Assembly: GCA_023078555.1 (NCBI GenBank)
Contig: CM041202.1
Coordinates: 558,001-622,000 of the forward strand
Length of the DNA stretch: 64,000 nt
Reading direction: 5' to 3'
Source: Ulva prolifera
Taxonomy: Eukaryota > Chlorophyta > Ulvophyceae > Ulvales > Ulvaceae
Part shown: positions 25,836-37,686 of the stretch, in pieces
Layout: every line of letters begins with the position of its first letter
How positions within the stretch are numbered: the first letter of the stretch is position 1
Notes under the pieces: model-generated
The model's input: the letters and a program-made list of their open reading frames with translations, nothing else
Told to the model about the DNA's origin: nothing
Databases searched by the model: none
Made by a program: the position numbers and the translations under genes

Positions 25836-28800
25836 TACGACACTTGTGTACTGTCGACAGTGCCTCCCTGTCGCCGTGTTTCCGACAGTTGCACGTGGTG
25901 TATCACGTTGTGTGAGCGGGGTGTGTTTTGTAGAGTACTACGTCGCCACTCCTCGGGCCATGTTGTGGGCCTGGTGCTTTTTCTTCAGTGGCCTCCCCCC
26001 AGACGCTCAGTGCATGGACGTGCCCAGCACCAAGCGTTCAGAGGCCGAGGAGGGGACGGGCGGTAAAAAGGGCAAAGCCAAACTCAAGGTGCCCGAGCCC
26101 ACCTGCAACGTGCCGGTGGGTTGTAACCCCCTGTGCTCGTTGTTTTTGTACGAGAAGACGAGGGCGGCACTTCTCTGCTCTGAAAGCGGGAGGTCTCCAA
26201 GCGATGAATTGGCAGTGCGGGTCTATCAGGAGACAGCTTGCCGATCCGTCCTGTCAGGGCACAAGGGTGAGGTGTCCAAAGCGGTGACAAACTTGGCCGC
26301 CGGTGGGGGTCTGCTTACCGACATCCACTTATTCTACCCTCATCTCATAGACGTACATGTGCGTTCCTCCTCTCTGGGCACCCTCTACAAACTTGCCTGG
26401 CGCATGTGACGTTGACCAGTAGCCTATCGCTGTTGTCCCCATTCCGGCCTTGCGTGTGTCCTTTTCGCCCAATCGGGGAATCAGGTCAGGGGTGCAGCGA
26501 TTTAGCAAACAGACCGTCTGCAGGACATTGACATCATCGGGGAGTTTGTTGCGGCCGTCTATAATCTGGCCCCTTTTGTTGTGGAGTACGCAGCGGCACA
26601 CCCTCTGCTGAATCCGAGGCTGGTGTGGCTCCTTCAAATACGAATCTCCCTGTAGCCACGACTACGGCGTGTGTTAGCTGCACATGTAGTCACTCAATCT
26701 AGGAGTTGTATACTCCTCTAGCATGCAGGAGTCTGATCAATCGAGGCTTTTTGCTGAATGCTTCGCAGATGTCACGACGTTCCACCAAGCCATGCTTAGT
26801 GCCTGCGTCGCGTACATGCCAGTACGTGGGTCTTCCTGCGGGTCGGGGCTGCAGCTTTGCTTCGCCGCCTACCAGGCTATGGTGTTTGGGTGGGCGCACG
26901 CAGACCCGGATGTCAAGCAGCGGGTCCCGGTGTGGGAATATGAACCCTATCGCGAGGCCGGGCCCTGCTTTTTGGATCCTCTCATGGCGGCCATACTGGT
27001 CACCGCTGTGAACACTTCCTGTGCGTCCCTAGACTGCCTCTGCCTGTTCCGAGGTGTTGCTGGTTCGGCTCCCTGGTTTGGTAGTGTACGCGATGCCTTT
27101 CCCCCGGTGGGCCTCTAAACGGTACCCCGCTTGCAGGGCTGTCACCCACCGGCGTCGGGAGCCCGGTGCACCGTTTCACCTCCCTCCTCATTGACGTCTG
27201 CCCGGGCGATACCATCTGGCATTGGGCATTGAGGGCATGGCGGTTCCTGTGCACCACCAGTGTCCCTGAGATTGAAGGTGCCGCAGATCAAGGGGGCGCA
27301 AAGAAGAAGAGTAAGTTGCTTGCCCTTGTCCCAGCGTCGTTCCAGGACATTGAGGACTGGGGGTACGACGCGGCGCAAATCCTGGCTACAAGGGCTATCG
27401 TCATGGGGATGCAGGTTCCAGAATGCGCCAGGTGTGTCATGCCGCTCATGTGTGTTTTCCTGGATGCCCTGCAGTGTCATAACAGCGTTCAACAGCCCGC
27501 GTGAGACACAGCTAGGGAGATGGTTTCAAACACACTCGCTGTTTGTACAGCGGCGAGCTTGGGCACCTCCCACATTGTGTACGCCAGCAGCTGCCCCCCG
27601 ATGCCCTGGGTGCACCGCTGGTGTCCACTGCGGAGGGGGGTGGGAATAGTTCCACCTGCACCACCGGCGGTGGAAAGGGATCTGGTAGCGACGTGGACAA
27701 GGGTGATGGGGACCTCGCCGGGCGCAGGGCGCAGCCCAAGCCACGGACTGGCGCGAGTGCGTCTGTCTGGGGCCTGCCAAAGGCCGCGGGTGGGGGGAGT
27801 GGTGGCAGTGGCCCCGCCGCTGCAGCCGCCGGCACTGACAACGCCGCAGCTGCGCTGTCGCAGCCGGCTCAGCAGGCAGCTGCTGCCGGGGGGGGCCTGC
27901 CGAAGGCCGCGGGTGGGGGGGGTGGTGGCAGTGGCCCTGCCGCTGCAGCCGCCGGCACTGACAACGCCGCAGCTGCGCTGTCGCAGCCGGCTCAGCAGGC
28001 AGCTGCTGCCGGGGGGGGCCTGCCGAAGCCCCTGGGTGGGGGGAGTGGTGGCAGTGGCCCCGCCGCTGCAGCCGCCGGCACTGACAACGCCGCAGCTGCG
28101 CTGTCGCAGCCGGCTCTGCAGGCAGCTGCTGCCGGGGGGGGCCTGCCGAAGGCCGCGGGTGGGGGGGGGGGGGGGGGGTGTCCGCAGATAGGCCAGGATC
28201 TGGCAGCAGCTCGGGGCCCAGGGATGATTGGGGCTGCGCGTCAGGGCCACCAACGGCCCTGAACGCATCATGGCCCGACGGAGGTACCCTTCTGGGTACT
28301 CTGGCCCGCGTGTCAGGCGTTGCCCCCCCCTCTTCGGATCCATCCTCTGGGGTCTTGCCGGGGGGGGGGGGGGGGGGGGGGGGCGGAGGGGGGGGCACCC
28401 CGAGCGTCGTGAGGTCCACCGCCTCACAGCCCCCAACGGTCGGGCCTCAGTATGTCCCCGTCGACCCCACGTCGGGACCAGACCGCCCTATGTGGGACCC
28501 AGCGACCTCGCTGGTGCCAGCCGGTCCTGGGACTCTTGTAGTATCCGTTAACAAGCAGGACCGTGGCCGCAAGACCGTCATAACCATAAATGACGATCCG
28601 CCTTCGTCCGGTCCATCCACCTGCGACAGGGAGACGAAGCTGCAGTGTGCCGCTGCCATGTGGGGGACAATGACGCGCTGCAACCCGCGTCTACAGTCAC
28701 CCGGGGATGACCAGAGGATCATGCTCATGGTGGTCCTTTCTGGCCATGGGCTGATTCCAGACGCCACCACCATGAACGAGGTCCTCTTGACGAGTCAGGA

Positions 28801-29002
28801 GGTGTGTCGCTGGTTGTATGAGTCCCCTGTCCACCTACGTCGTCCCTGTCCGGTCCACCGTATCTACGATCCCGAAGTGTGACCTCGTGCTGTGGCCTAA
28901 CTGGCGCCATGTTTGCAGTCTCCCCAAGACCCCATGAGTGAACTACGAGAGGCGCTGGGTAAACTGGAGGCGGATGACGGTGACATTGCCGGCGGGGAGT
29001 AG
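25018..29002 (+). CDS. Unrecognised multi-exon CACTA cargo gene
   Basis: Plus-strand gene at the left of the transposon. Well-supported exons are 25018-25446, one starting at 25607, one starting about 25989, one starting about 26524, one spanning about 26725-27118, one from about 27135, the repeat exon ending at 28876 and the last exon 28919-29002 (ending DGDIAGGE). Middle junctions are provisional. The product starts with MSVVGGEEAV, has basic segments (LKSSKKRKQP; KKGKAKLK), helical segments (LFAECFADVTTFHQAMLSAC) and a low-complexity Gly/Ala region with three 40-residue repeats. A 30-nt C run and 18- and 24-nt G runs lie in the coding sequence; the G18 run changes the reading frame. No family is recognised. 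It is not the transposase. Confidence 0.6.
27770..28160 (+). repeat. 120-bp coding tandem repeat
   Basis: Three full units and a partial fourth of about 120 bp, nearly identical, encoding LPKAAGGGSGGSGPAAAAAG followed by TDNAAAALSQPAQQAAAAGG. The near identity indicates recent expansion or homogenisation. The repeat also makes long open frames on the other strand, which are not genes. Confidence 0.85.
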
Positions 29003-29518
29003 GCTGCCTGTAGATTTGTAGGGAATTTGAAGGGGTTCATTGCAGTGGCGTGTGTGTGTTAGCGTGGGGGTGCGATGTGCCACAACACGGATCTGTAACC
29101 TGCAGTCCGTGTATACCTATGCAATTACTGGTGCGTATGGTCTCGAGCTGATACTTATGTTCGTGATGCCATTTCGCTGCAGCTGCACTGTACCTCGTTA
29201 TCTCGAGTACTGCAGCGCTGCGGGCTGCTGCCAGGGGGGCACAGTTGACACTGTTCTGAACACAATAGGTTCATAAGGCAAGACGCCGTAGTTAACCTAC
29301 GGATTTCGACTCAGTATCCCAATCGTTATCGCGTGTAAACATAACTATCCATCCTCAATGGCTTCAGTTCGCGTGCAACACATGTCTGCTATTAGTATTA
29401 CAATCATCAAACGACTCAACTTTGTCAGTCGTTTCTGCTAAAATAACATCCGCCTTGACAGCATCAGTCATCTACTGAGCAGCGCAGCTGCTGTACTCAA
29501 CATGCGCATATTCTGTAT

Positions 29519-32381
29519 TTATCGCCTAAGGCTTGGCAATGACATTTGGAATAGGGATTTATACTCGGCGTTCAGGGCTTCCGCCGGCTTCTGAACACTG
29601 GGGACAATTTCAGTCCACAATGTCGTCCTGAACCAGTGCCTGCAGACAGATGCTCCGGCGTCAGAAGACATGCCAACTATCGATGGTGCCTGGACATGGA
29701 CACGCGCAACGTACATGCATTGCACAGTGGTGGCAATTGGTGGCTGGAGCGGTACCGTAGTTCCTCTTCCGTGAGGTCCGGGCAGATAGGCTCCTTCAGG
29801 TTAAAATCCCACCTGGCATCAATTAAGATGCGTCGGGCCTCCTCTGAGCCTAGGCGACCAACGAAATCCCTTGCACGCCCCTTATTCTCCCATTCTTGTA
29901 GCAGTGTACGTGCCATGAGGACACGGTATATCACTACATGCTCCGCCTTCAACAGCTTCAGCCGGCTGACAGCCCCCCGTTCCACAGCGGACCCGTCGCT
30001 GGGGGACAATACCACCATGTTCTGGCGACCCTGGTCGCACTGTTTAATGGCGTCACCCACAGCCTCTGCCATCAGGCAGGTGTGGACCCCGCAGTCAAAG
30101 GTATTCCGCTGTTCAGGAACACCTTTCACCTGCACTCCCCGCCTTTGTTCAGAGGCCCCACTTGTGGCTGGCAGGACTCGTCCGCCACACTGTGATGCGG
30201 CGCAACTGACGGCTACAGCGATGTGACACACACAGATGAGACATACCACGCGTAACGTGAGGCGGTACTTCGGCTTCAACGGTGGCAGGGCACCTTGTTT
30301 GGCTCCGCGCTTCGGCTGGAATTTTTGTCGACCAGGTGTAGATAACTCCTGGGGCAGCTCAGTAAGGGGGGGTACCCCGGAAAGGCCCTGACACAGCGCC
30401 ACACTCATCACGTCTGTGATGGCAGTTGGTGCTGACGCCGACGCGTCGGCGAGGGAATCGAACCAGCTCATGGCCGGGCGCTTCCCGAGCAGCAAGAGCC
30501 CTGCATGTAGGGGTGGTTACATTGTAGACAGCGGCACTGTGTCATACGGCACAAATGGGGGGAGGGGGGGGAAATTGGGGGGTTTTTGGGGGGGTGTCCA
30601 CATGCACAGATACAAGTGCATACGATGGTACTGGAAGTCGCACTTGGGGAGTACACCACTGCAAGTGCCCAGTGCTTCCCGGTTGGCACCGGGATGAGGA
30701 TACACCTCGAGTTTAGTGCGTCCGCCCTCTGCAGCCACTTGGCGAGGTGCATCAGCATTCTACGGGCCTCAGGGTCGCTGCTAGGGTCACGGGTGACCAG
30801 TCCAGCGATGTGGTATGACGGGACCGCAATGACCCCCGGCCCGGCTAGGACAGCCGCCTTCACTACCGCATACTGCACCGGGGTGGAGCTGAACCACTCT
30901 GTCACCCAGAACTCCCGGAAGTGGTCGACAGCCACATCGACAGTCACTTTCGTGCTACCGAAATCTGCCAGGTGCACTTCAACACTCCTCCCTGAAGTGC
31001 TGCCTGAATAACTCTCTACGACTTCCGGGCCGATGTTCAGGCCGCGGAGGCGGTTCCCCGTGGGGGCCTCGTGCGACATTTCCGCGGCCAACCGCTTCAG
31101 CGGGCGGGCATCCGACCTCTCCGGAGCTCGGTTCAATGGCTGTCTCCCTCCCCCGCCCTCTGGTGGCAGCAAGCTCTTTGGGGACAAGAACCCCTGGCCC
31201 GAAACGGGTGGGCGAGCTGCGCCTTCCCCGCCGTCTGGGGTGTCCACCTCCATCGGCCCAGCGCCACTGGCTACCTGGCCCGAAGCGGGTGGGCGAGCTG
31301 CGCCTTCCCCACCGTCTGGGGTGTCCACCTCCATCGGCCCAGCGCCACTGGCTACCTGGCGCGGCGACGCCGGAGTGGGCCCAGGAGGGTCCTGGGCGGC
31401 CGCAGCCAGGACTGCGCCGCGGCTGAACCGCCTGGGCTGGGCTGGGTGCATCATTGCACGCCCAGCAGCAGCAGCCCCCTTTGCCTTGGGGACCGCGCAC
31501 TCCTGTCGATCCGGCAGAGCCGCTGCTGGTGTTGCCGCCACTGCACGTTCCGCTGCGTCCACTTCCCGGGGGCTGTCGGCGGCTGGTGCCAGGCGGGCCG
31601 CCACCGTGGTCCCGACTGCGCTCTGGCCGCAGGATTCTGCCCTCTCGGGGGGGCCAGGCTCGGGGGCCTGCGGTGACCCAGATGACATGACACCGCCATG
31701 CGGGGCCGATGGCTGGGCACCCTGGGGTTCGAGCTGCGGCGGCATTACTGGCGCCGTTAGGCGGGCCTCGAGGACCGCCGGTCTGGGCCACATCGGTGTG
31801 GCTTGTGGGGAGCTGGCCTGGAGCCTATCCCACCATGCTGCAATCGGCCGGCCACCGATGGTCATCCGGAGGCGAAGCAGAAGCCCTGCCATGGTCTCGT
31901 CGGGGCCTTGGGTCGTGGCGACGGACCTGTACACCGTGATGGCATGCACCCCGCACGGTGCTTCTGACTGGACGGCCCGCTGAAACGCGGCTTCTCGCAT
32001 CGCGACCCATAGCAGCTTTAAATGGTGCGTAGCAGCTCGGTATGGAGTACTTGCGCCCGCTACTTTGCGGGTTAGTACCCTTCCCATGGACGAGAAGCCT
32101 GCCAACATCCTGGACTCCGCCTTTTTATCGCCGGCAAGGATGGTATCTATCATAGCGACATCGTAAGCTGTCAGTACCCAGCCGGATTCCATCATGTCCA
32201 CCGGAAAGCCGTGTGGCCTGTCCATGACCAGCGACGGGATGCGGTTCCCAGGAACCCAGTTTCCCTGTGACGCTACCTCCACGAATCTATAAAAAGTAGG
32301 CTCATATTGAGCTCTACTATCTAATTCAGTGAGGTACGATTTCAGCGTTTGCACGGTGATCGTGGCAATGGACAACGACAT
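29519..32381 (-). CDS. Ulp1/C48-like cysteine protease carried by the CACTA element
   Basis: Four exons on the minus strand with agreeing phases: 32381-30644, 30500-30247, 30189-29711 and 29639-29519, giving about 863 residues. The N-terminal two thirds is not recognised and is Pro/Ala-rich, with an internal duplication of QVASGAGPMEVDTPDGGEGA. The C-terminal part shows the papain-like triad of SUMO/ubiquitin-like proteases in order: His in GKHWALAVVYS, Asp in SWFDSLAD after the first intron, then Gln and Cys in PEQRNTFDCGVHTCLM. It is likely to cleave ubiquitin-like conjugates or process a protein; the substrate is unknown. The start at 32381 was chosen because upstream in-frame sequence runs into the hairpin array. 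Ulp1-like genes are known passengers in some plant and animal DNA transposons. Confidence 0.8.
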
Positions 32382-32604
32382 CTGAATGAATCGCGGGCCA
32401 CGGGCTCGAACGACAATGGGAGCTAAGACTACACAAGCTGGAGCGAGACGCGTGGTGTACTGTAAAGGAGGTACATGGATACAGTGCGTGTGAGAAGCGT
32501 GTGTCCTTGAGAAGCCAGTCTGGCCTTGGCCAACTCCACATGACGTCACAGCATCGACGCTGTGCACGCGGGCATCCTGTAGACACTTGAGTAGTGCTGG
32601 GCAC

Positions 32605-32815
32605 ATGCATTGCTCGCATGCGGAATGGTTGGTGGGCCACCAACCATTCCACGGTGGCGCTGACTGGGCACATGCATTGCTCGCATGCGGAATGGTTGGT
32701 GGGCCACCAACCATTCCACGGTGGCGCTGACTGGGCACATGCATTGCTCGCATGCGGAATGGTTGGTGGGCCACCACCCATTCCACGGTGGCGCTGACTG
32801 GGCACATGCATACCG
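32605..32815 (-). repeat. Promoter-proximal hairpin array of the Ulp1-like gene
   Basis: Three tandem units of about 70 bp. On the minus strand each reads GTGCCCAGTCAGCGCCACC, hairpin arms GAATGGTTGGTG and CACCAACCATTC, then GCGAGCAATGCATGTGCCC. This matches the array at 24470-24745 unit for unit but inverted. It ends about 220 bp before the protease start codon and lies just 3' of the transposase stop at 32847. Confidence 0.8.
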
Positions 32816-32846
32816 CATGGTGGCCGCCATATGGGGGATGACCTAC

Positions 32847-35800
32847 TTACACAGTACGCCCGGAGGCCTTATTCGCTGTCTGCCAGTACTGAACACCTCC
32901 TGCCGTCCGTTTCACCGGAACCAGCTGCCCGGCCATAGCATCAATGTTCACTACATACCGGCCAGTGTAAGCTGAGGAACGGTGATGCACGCCATCAACC
33001 CTGTAAAACTCGGGAGCGCGGTTCAGCTCCTCATCCGCCTCCCTGCATCCGGGTGTATAGGGTGTACTACACTCGTACACGTCTGTCACACCGAGGTACA
33101 GTACGCTGGCCTCTACAGTGCAGGTTCTACAGATATTCGACCCGTCTGCCGTGCTGAGCCTGGCACGGACTATGTACTGCAAGTCGCCGACATAGTACCG
33201 ATCCTGGCCCCTATTCGTACCCTCTTCTACTACATGGTACTTCAGCAGGCACCATCGATTGTCTTTCTTACCCTGACCAGTGTGCTGCGCACAGGTCAGG
33301 ACATCCCCTACCAAAGCCCGCCCTCGCAGGAATTTTCGCAGGTGCACCTCACAGAGCTGCCGCTCAGCAACAACCTCCCCAGCAACCGGCAGCCCAAGCG
33401 CCCGCATGATGGCCTCTCTCCTGCCGTAGCCCGCACCCAAGACCCGCTGGGTCGGCCACCCTGCATCCTGCAGGGCGTCCTGGTGGTAGAGCAGGTAAGG
33501 CAGCCCGGACAACTCACCGACCCCAGTGTACCCCAGCGGCATCACTTCTTTCTTCTCTTCGGCGTCGAGGTCCTTACCCGCCCCAAACACCCTGTCGTCA
33601 TCACCGTCATCAGAGTCGGTGTCGCCCATGTGCACAGCGGCCCGGACCTTGCGCCGTTTTGACCGACGGCGTTTCTCTGAGGCCACGGCCTCTTGCAACG
33701 TGCGCATGGCCGCCTCTGCCGGCTCGCTGCTGTGAAGCAGCCTCAGGCATGTGCGCCGCAGCAGCTCATCGTTGACATACACTTTCTCTGGTGATTTGGT
33801 GGAACGATATTTGATCAGCCGTTTAAGTAGCTGCACCATGCGTTCGATCCAGAACTCTAGACAGAAGAACGCAGGCCCACAGCATCTCACCTGGTCCGGT
33901 AGGTGCCAGGCTGCAATATGAAGCTTGAAGGTGCAGATCACCTCCCCCCCAAAGAGATCTTCTGCCACCGCGCCGTACTTCATCAATGCGTCTTGAGCTG
34001 CTTTGATCCGGGGTGCGGTATGCTGGAGCTCCTCGTACCGCAGGAAGTACAGGGTGCCTGCCCGGAGGTGCGTCCACATCTCTTCGAACACCAGCCGAAC
34101 ATCCTCCTGGTCGGGCTCCCATTGGAGGTCGTGCAGCAAGTACAAGGAGAACGTCTCAGTGAACGCAAGCCAGTCCTCCATGAGCCACCGAGACCGGTGC
34201 CTGCAGCAGTGCAAACTTGAAGCGAGCCACCTGCTGGCCTCCACAAGATGTAAGGTTCACGACATTTGTGCATGGGACAGCTGCCAGCAGTAACCAGTGA
34301 CCGCTGCCGTATTGTGGGGGGCCGCGGAACCGCACTTGGTGATGTCGGTGTACACTTTCTTGAACAGATAAGTGTGCATGATGTGGGACGCGCGGGCAGC
34401 GATCTGGGCCACCACCTCTTTAGGCAGCTGATACAACCGACGGGGGCCTGCTGGGCGGGCTTTCTTACGCCGCTTTGAACTCGGCAGCCACTGATTCCAG
34501 AAGTCCATGAGGATGCCAAGGAGGAACACGTGCGCGACGCCGTAGCGGAAGAAGTGGCAGGGACTGCAAGAACAACATCCGTCACGGTGAATTCGTGGGT
34601 CCAGATGACGGTATGGCAGCTGTCATGAGGTAGGGGTGCGCACTTGAAGTATGAGAGGGTGCTGAACAGGGAGGACCCTTTCACCCCCAGGCGGATGTGC
34701 TCCTTCTTCGCAAGTTTCTGCCGTTCCAGCAGGGTGTCTTTGGCGGTGTAGCGGTCCAATGTGGGGCTGGTGGTCTGCATGCAAGCCACCTGGTGGGCGT
34801 GATGGCAGAACGTCGACCATGCATGCTGGCACATGGGCCGCAGGACAGAGGAAAGATACAAATACAAGGGTAGCCGCACCTGATCGATCAACAAGTCTGC
34901 TGTGTGGCCGCGAGCGCACATCTCTGAAGCAGAGTACTTCAGCCGGCAGTCCTTTGCCAGGGTCGCCGGGTCGATGGTGGTAACCTCGGACCACTTCGTG
35001 CGAGGGGGGGGGGGGCCCCGGGGTCTGGTTCCATACTGCCGGGCACCATCCTCGGCACCGCCCCCGCGGCAATCTCCGTCTCTTGCGCCGCTGTGAGGGG
35101 CTTTCCTTGATCAGGCCCCGCAGCGTGAACCGGCTGAGGCTGGATGACCGGGCCGTGGAACCCAAGCCAGCTGCACGGCGGATGTCTGATAAGGACAGTA
35201 GTGAGCCCCCCAGCCATGTCGGAGGGGGTGGCGGAGGCGGGCTTGGCAGGGATGCCAGGGGGAAGCAGGGGTGGTCAGAGGCAGCATGGCGACGGCACGG
35301 CAACTGGAGCCAACATACCGAACTGTGTTGGCTGCGAACACCCAGACGCCGTTCTGGGCGCAACGGAAGCACGCCCTCTTGCCGCCGTGCCCGATGCTGT
35401 TGGTCAACTTCTGCATCCACGGAATGTCGCCCTCCACACAGCAGAGCACAGGCCAGATGCGCAGAACTGTTCCGTCAGGCATCTCGACTTTGAGAGCCTC
35501 GACCCCGTCCTCCCCCTTCCTGGCTGCATTGTAGGGGGCTTATAGTGAACACAGCGCACATTAAGCACTGGCCGGACATGAGTGTGCGGTGGGTACACAC
35601 TCGCCAGACTGACACGTACCTGGGTCATGCTTCTTGAAGAACTCGAGGACCTGTGCAAGGATGCTGTCCATGTTCGTGGGTTCAGTTGGGCCCTCCACTA
35701 CCCCCAGGGGGATCCAGGCCTCATTGCAATGAGACAGATGAGGGGGGAGGTCCAGCAGGCGGATGCCCCAGATTGTGGTCCCGTGTTGCTTGTTCACGTA

Positions 35801-37214
35801 CAGTTGGGCGCCGTCACCCCCTGCAAGCGGACTTGGTGTCGGGGAGAGGCTGCTGCAGGCCCCACTGGACCCAGACGATATTGATGGCCTGGCAACTGAG
35901 TGACGGGGACCCAGGATACGCCGAACTCAAGTCGAGCGCACCCAAGCTGAAAAGCAGTGCAATTTCGTCCGGGTCAGCCTTGGCGAAAATCCCGCCGCAT
36001 GCGGCGTTCAGGGCACGTCCGGCAGGGGACTGCCAGAAACCGGCGGGATCCATTAGGGCATGCACTCGATGAGCACGAACCGCGGCCAGGACGCCAGGTT
36101 GCAGAATCAGGTCTTTCAGCGATGCGGCCTCCCCAAAGTAGAAGACACTCCGGCAAGGTGCACCCTTGCCTGCCAGGTCCACCTCGAAACGCTTCTGGGT
36201 GCACCCTGGGGTGTTGCAGACGTCGTCCAAGTGGTGGGTATGATCACACGGCTTTATACCTGGGAAGAGAGTCCAGCACTGTGGGCACACGTGCCGGGTC
36301 ACTGAAGAGACATCTGGTACAGCCAGGACAGCCTTGACCAGGTGGAAGGATGGGGGGAACATATTCCCATCTGGTAAGAGTAGGTAATGCACAAAACGAC
36401 ACCACATGTCCACCACAACATCACTCATCCGGAACATGCTCTTCAGGCTGGCGATCCACATTGATACAGTCAACACTGTGAGACGGCAGGTGTCGGAGAC
36501 CGGATCCATCCGTCTCTGACGCCACCATGCGGCAGTCCCCTTCACGGCTGCAGCCTCAGCTGCGACCTGTGCACCCTCGCGGCCATCGAGGGAGTCGCTC
36601 TGCACATATTCACCAGCCATTTACACCGACAGGGAGCAGGGGGTGGGTGCCCAGCACAAGAGCAAATCGGATAATCTGGCTGCATCGGGAGACACCGAAA
36701 GGACAAACCTCAGTAGAGTCTGTGTCCCAGTCATCTCCTGACAGGCTGGAGAAGACACTGCTGGCGTCGTCGTATAGGCTGTCCACATCGTCGTCTCCGT
36801 AGTCTTCTTCGGATACGTCGGAGCCCTCAGGGACCTGGCCACATGACACCAATCACGATCACCAGATAGTCAGCACTCGAGAGCAGACGAGGTGATCAGG
36901 GACAGGCGCACCTCGAAGAGGACCTCGTCGACTCGACCGAGGTCGACAACGCCGGGAGGCTGGTTGCCCGCCACTGGCTGGTTGCCTGTGTCATCTCCCG
37001 TGCCCTCGTCACGAGTCTGAGCGCGCCTCGCGGGGCAGGCGCGGGGGTGGTTCTGGGCAGTCAGAAGCCTGTCAAACGGTTTACTACATTTTATGCACTT
37101 GTATAGTAACTTTTTGTCCCCATCATGAAGTGGAGGATCAAGGCGCAGCACGCCAACGAGTGCAAGGTCGTCGTCGACATCACGCTTGGCGGTGCGAGGC
37201 CTACGCGGAGCCAT
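32847..37214 (-). CDS. Tnp2-like CACTA transposase
   Basis: Eight exons on the minus strand: 37214-36912, 36834-36709, 36599-35942, 35820-35620, 35523-35319, 35170-34644, 34563-34336, 34200-32847; about 1,200 residues. Residues 40-60 form a C2HC finger (YKCIKC...H...C). Then come an acidic exon, a Cys-rich segment (VCPQCWTLFPG), the likely first catalytic Asp in GDGAQLYVNKQ, the RNase H-like strand IRLLDLPPHL, and the likely second Asp in VEGDIPWMQ followed by HGGKRACFRCA, typical of Tnp2 (Pfam Transposase_21). Later segments are VFLLGILMDFWNQWL and HIAAWHLPDQVRCCGPAFFC. All junction phases agree except in exon 6, where the frame shifts by one base in a run of 12 G (35004-35015). That is either a real mutation or a homopolymer error. 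Confidence 0.85.
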
Positions 37215-37342
37215 TATCTACACATTAAACGTCGATGAACTCTGCCTGGATGAATGGAAAGACGTCGCCGTAAGCGAGCGGCGTGGTACGAACGAGGCTC
37301 ATGCGTAGTGAAAGCGTCCTCGGGGACGAGTGGAGTGGCGGG

Positions 37343-37470
37343 ACGCTTACAAAAGAGTGAACAAGAGATATCAAACACTGAAACCGAATCTCATCCGAAT
37401 CAATTGCAACATAAACTCACACACACACGAACACGATAACCGCACTCACCACTCAGTCAGGCAGGATCGC
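37343..37470 (-). mobile_element. 128-bp family B LINE fragment inside the CACTA element
   Basis: Flanked by a perfect 13-bp target duplication GTGGAGTGGCGGG (37330-37342 and 37471-37483). On the minus strand it ends GTTCACTCTTTTGTAA plus a four-base tail, the family B 3' end, and contains the same GGATGAGATTCGGTTTCAGT stretch as other copies. It lies between the divergent 5' ends of the transposase gene and the gene at 37687, so it may have altered their shared promoter region. Confidence 0.85.
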
Positions 37471-37686
37471 GTGGAGTGGCGGGGGATCCTCGTGCGGTGG
37501 GGATGTAACGAAGGAGTGTCCCTGTGGCCAATGGCCGGGCACCAACACGGGCCTGTGTTTTCAAAATCTTGGATACCAGCATTGACGGATAGGCCTTCCC
37601 AAGTACCAAAGACGTTGGAGTTACTGTAAACGCATCGGCTGCGGAGTGTCTGTCGAGTTCCGGTCCTCTCTAGTGTGTACGTCGCG

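Noticed and set aside
27489-28436. Minus-strand frames of about 300 residues opposite the 120-bp repeats
   Set aside because: Shadow of the plus-strand Gly/Ala repeat; splice sites and downstream exons support only the plus strand.
24470-32815. A separate 8.3-kb transposon ending in the two inverted hairpin arrays
   Set aside because: No terminal repeat or target duplication was found at these arrays, while the outer CACTA ends have both. Their position before two genes fits promoter modules better.
34623-35420. 265-residue minus-strand frame overlapping the transposase
   Set aside because: It is an alternative frame across exons 5-6 and the G12 run. The modelled exons give matching phases and Tnp2 motifs in other frames.
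29519-37214. Assignment of the transposon to the KDZ (Kyakuja-Dileera-Zisupton) group because it carries a Ulp1-like gene
   Set aside because: The CACTA termini, 3-bp duplication and Tnp2-type motifs (GDG, GDIPW, HGGK..C..C) fit En/Spm instead.
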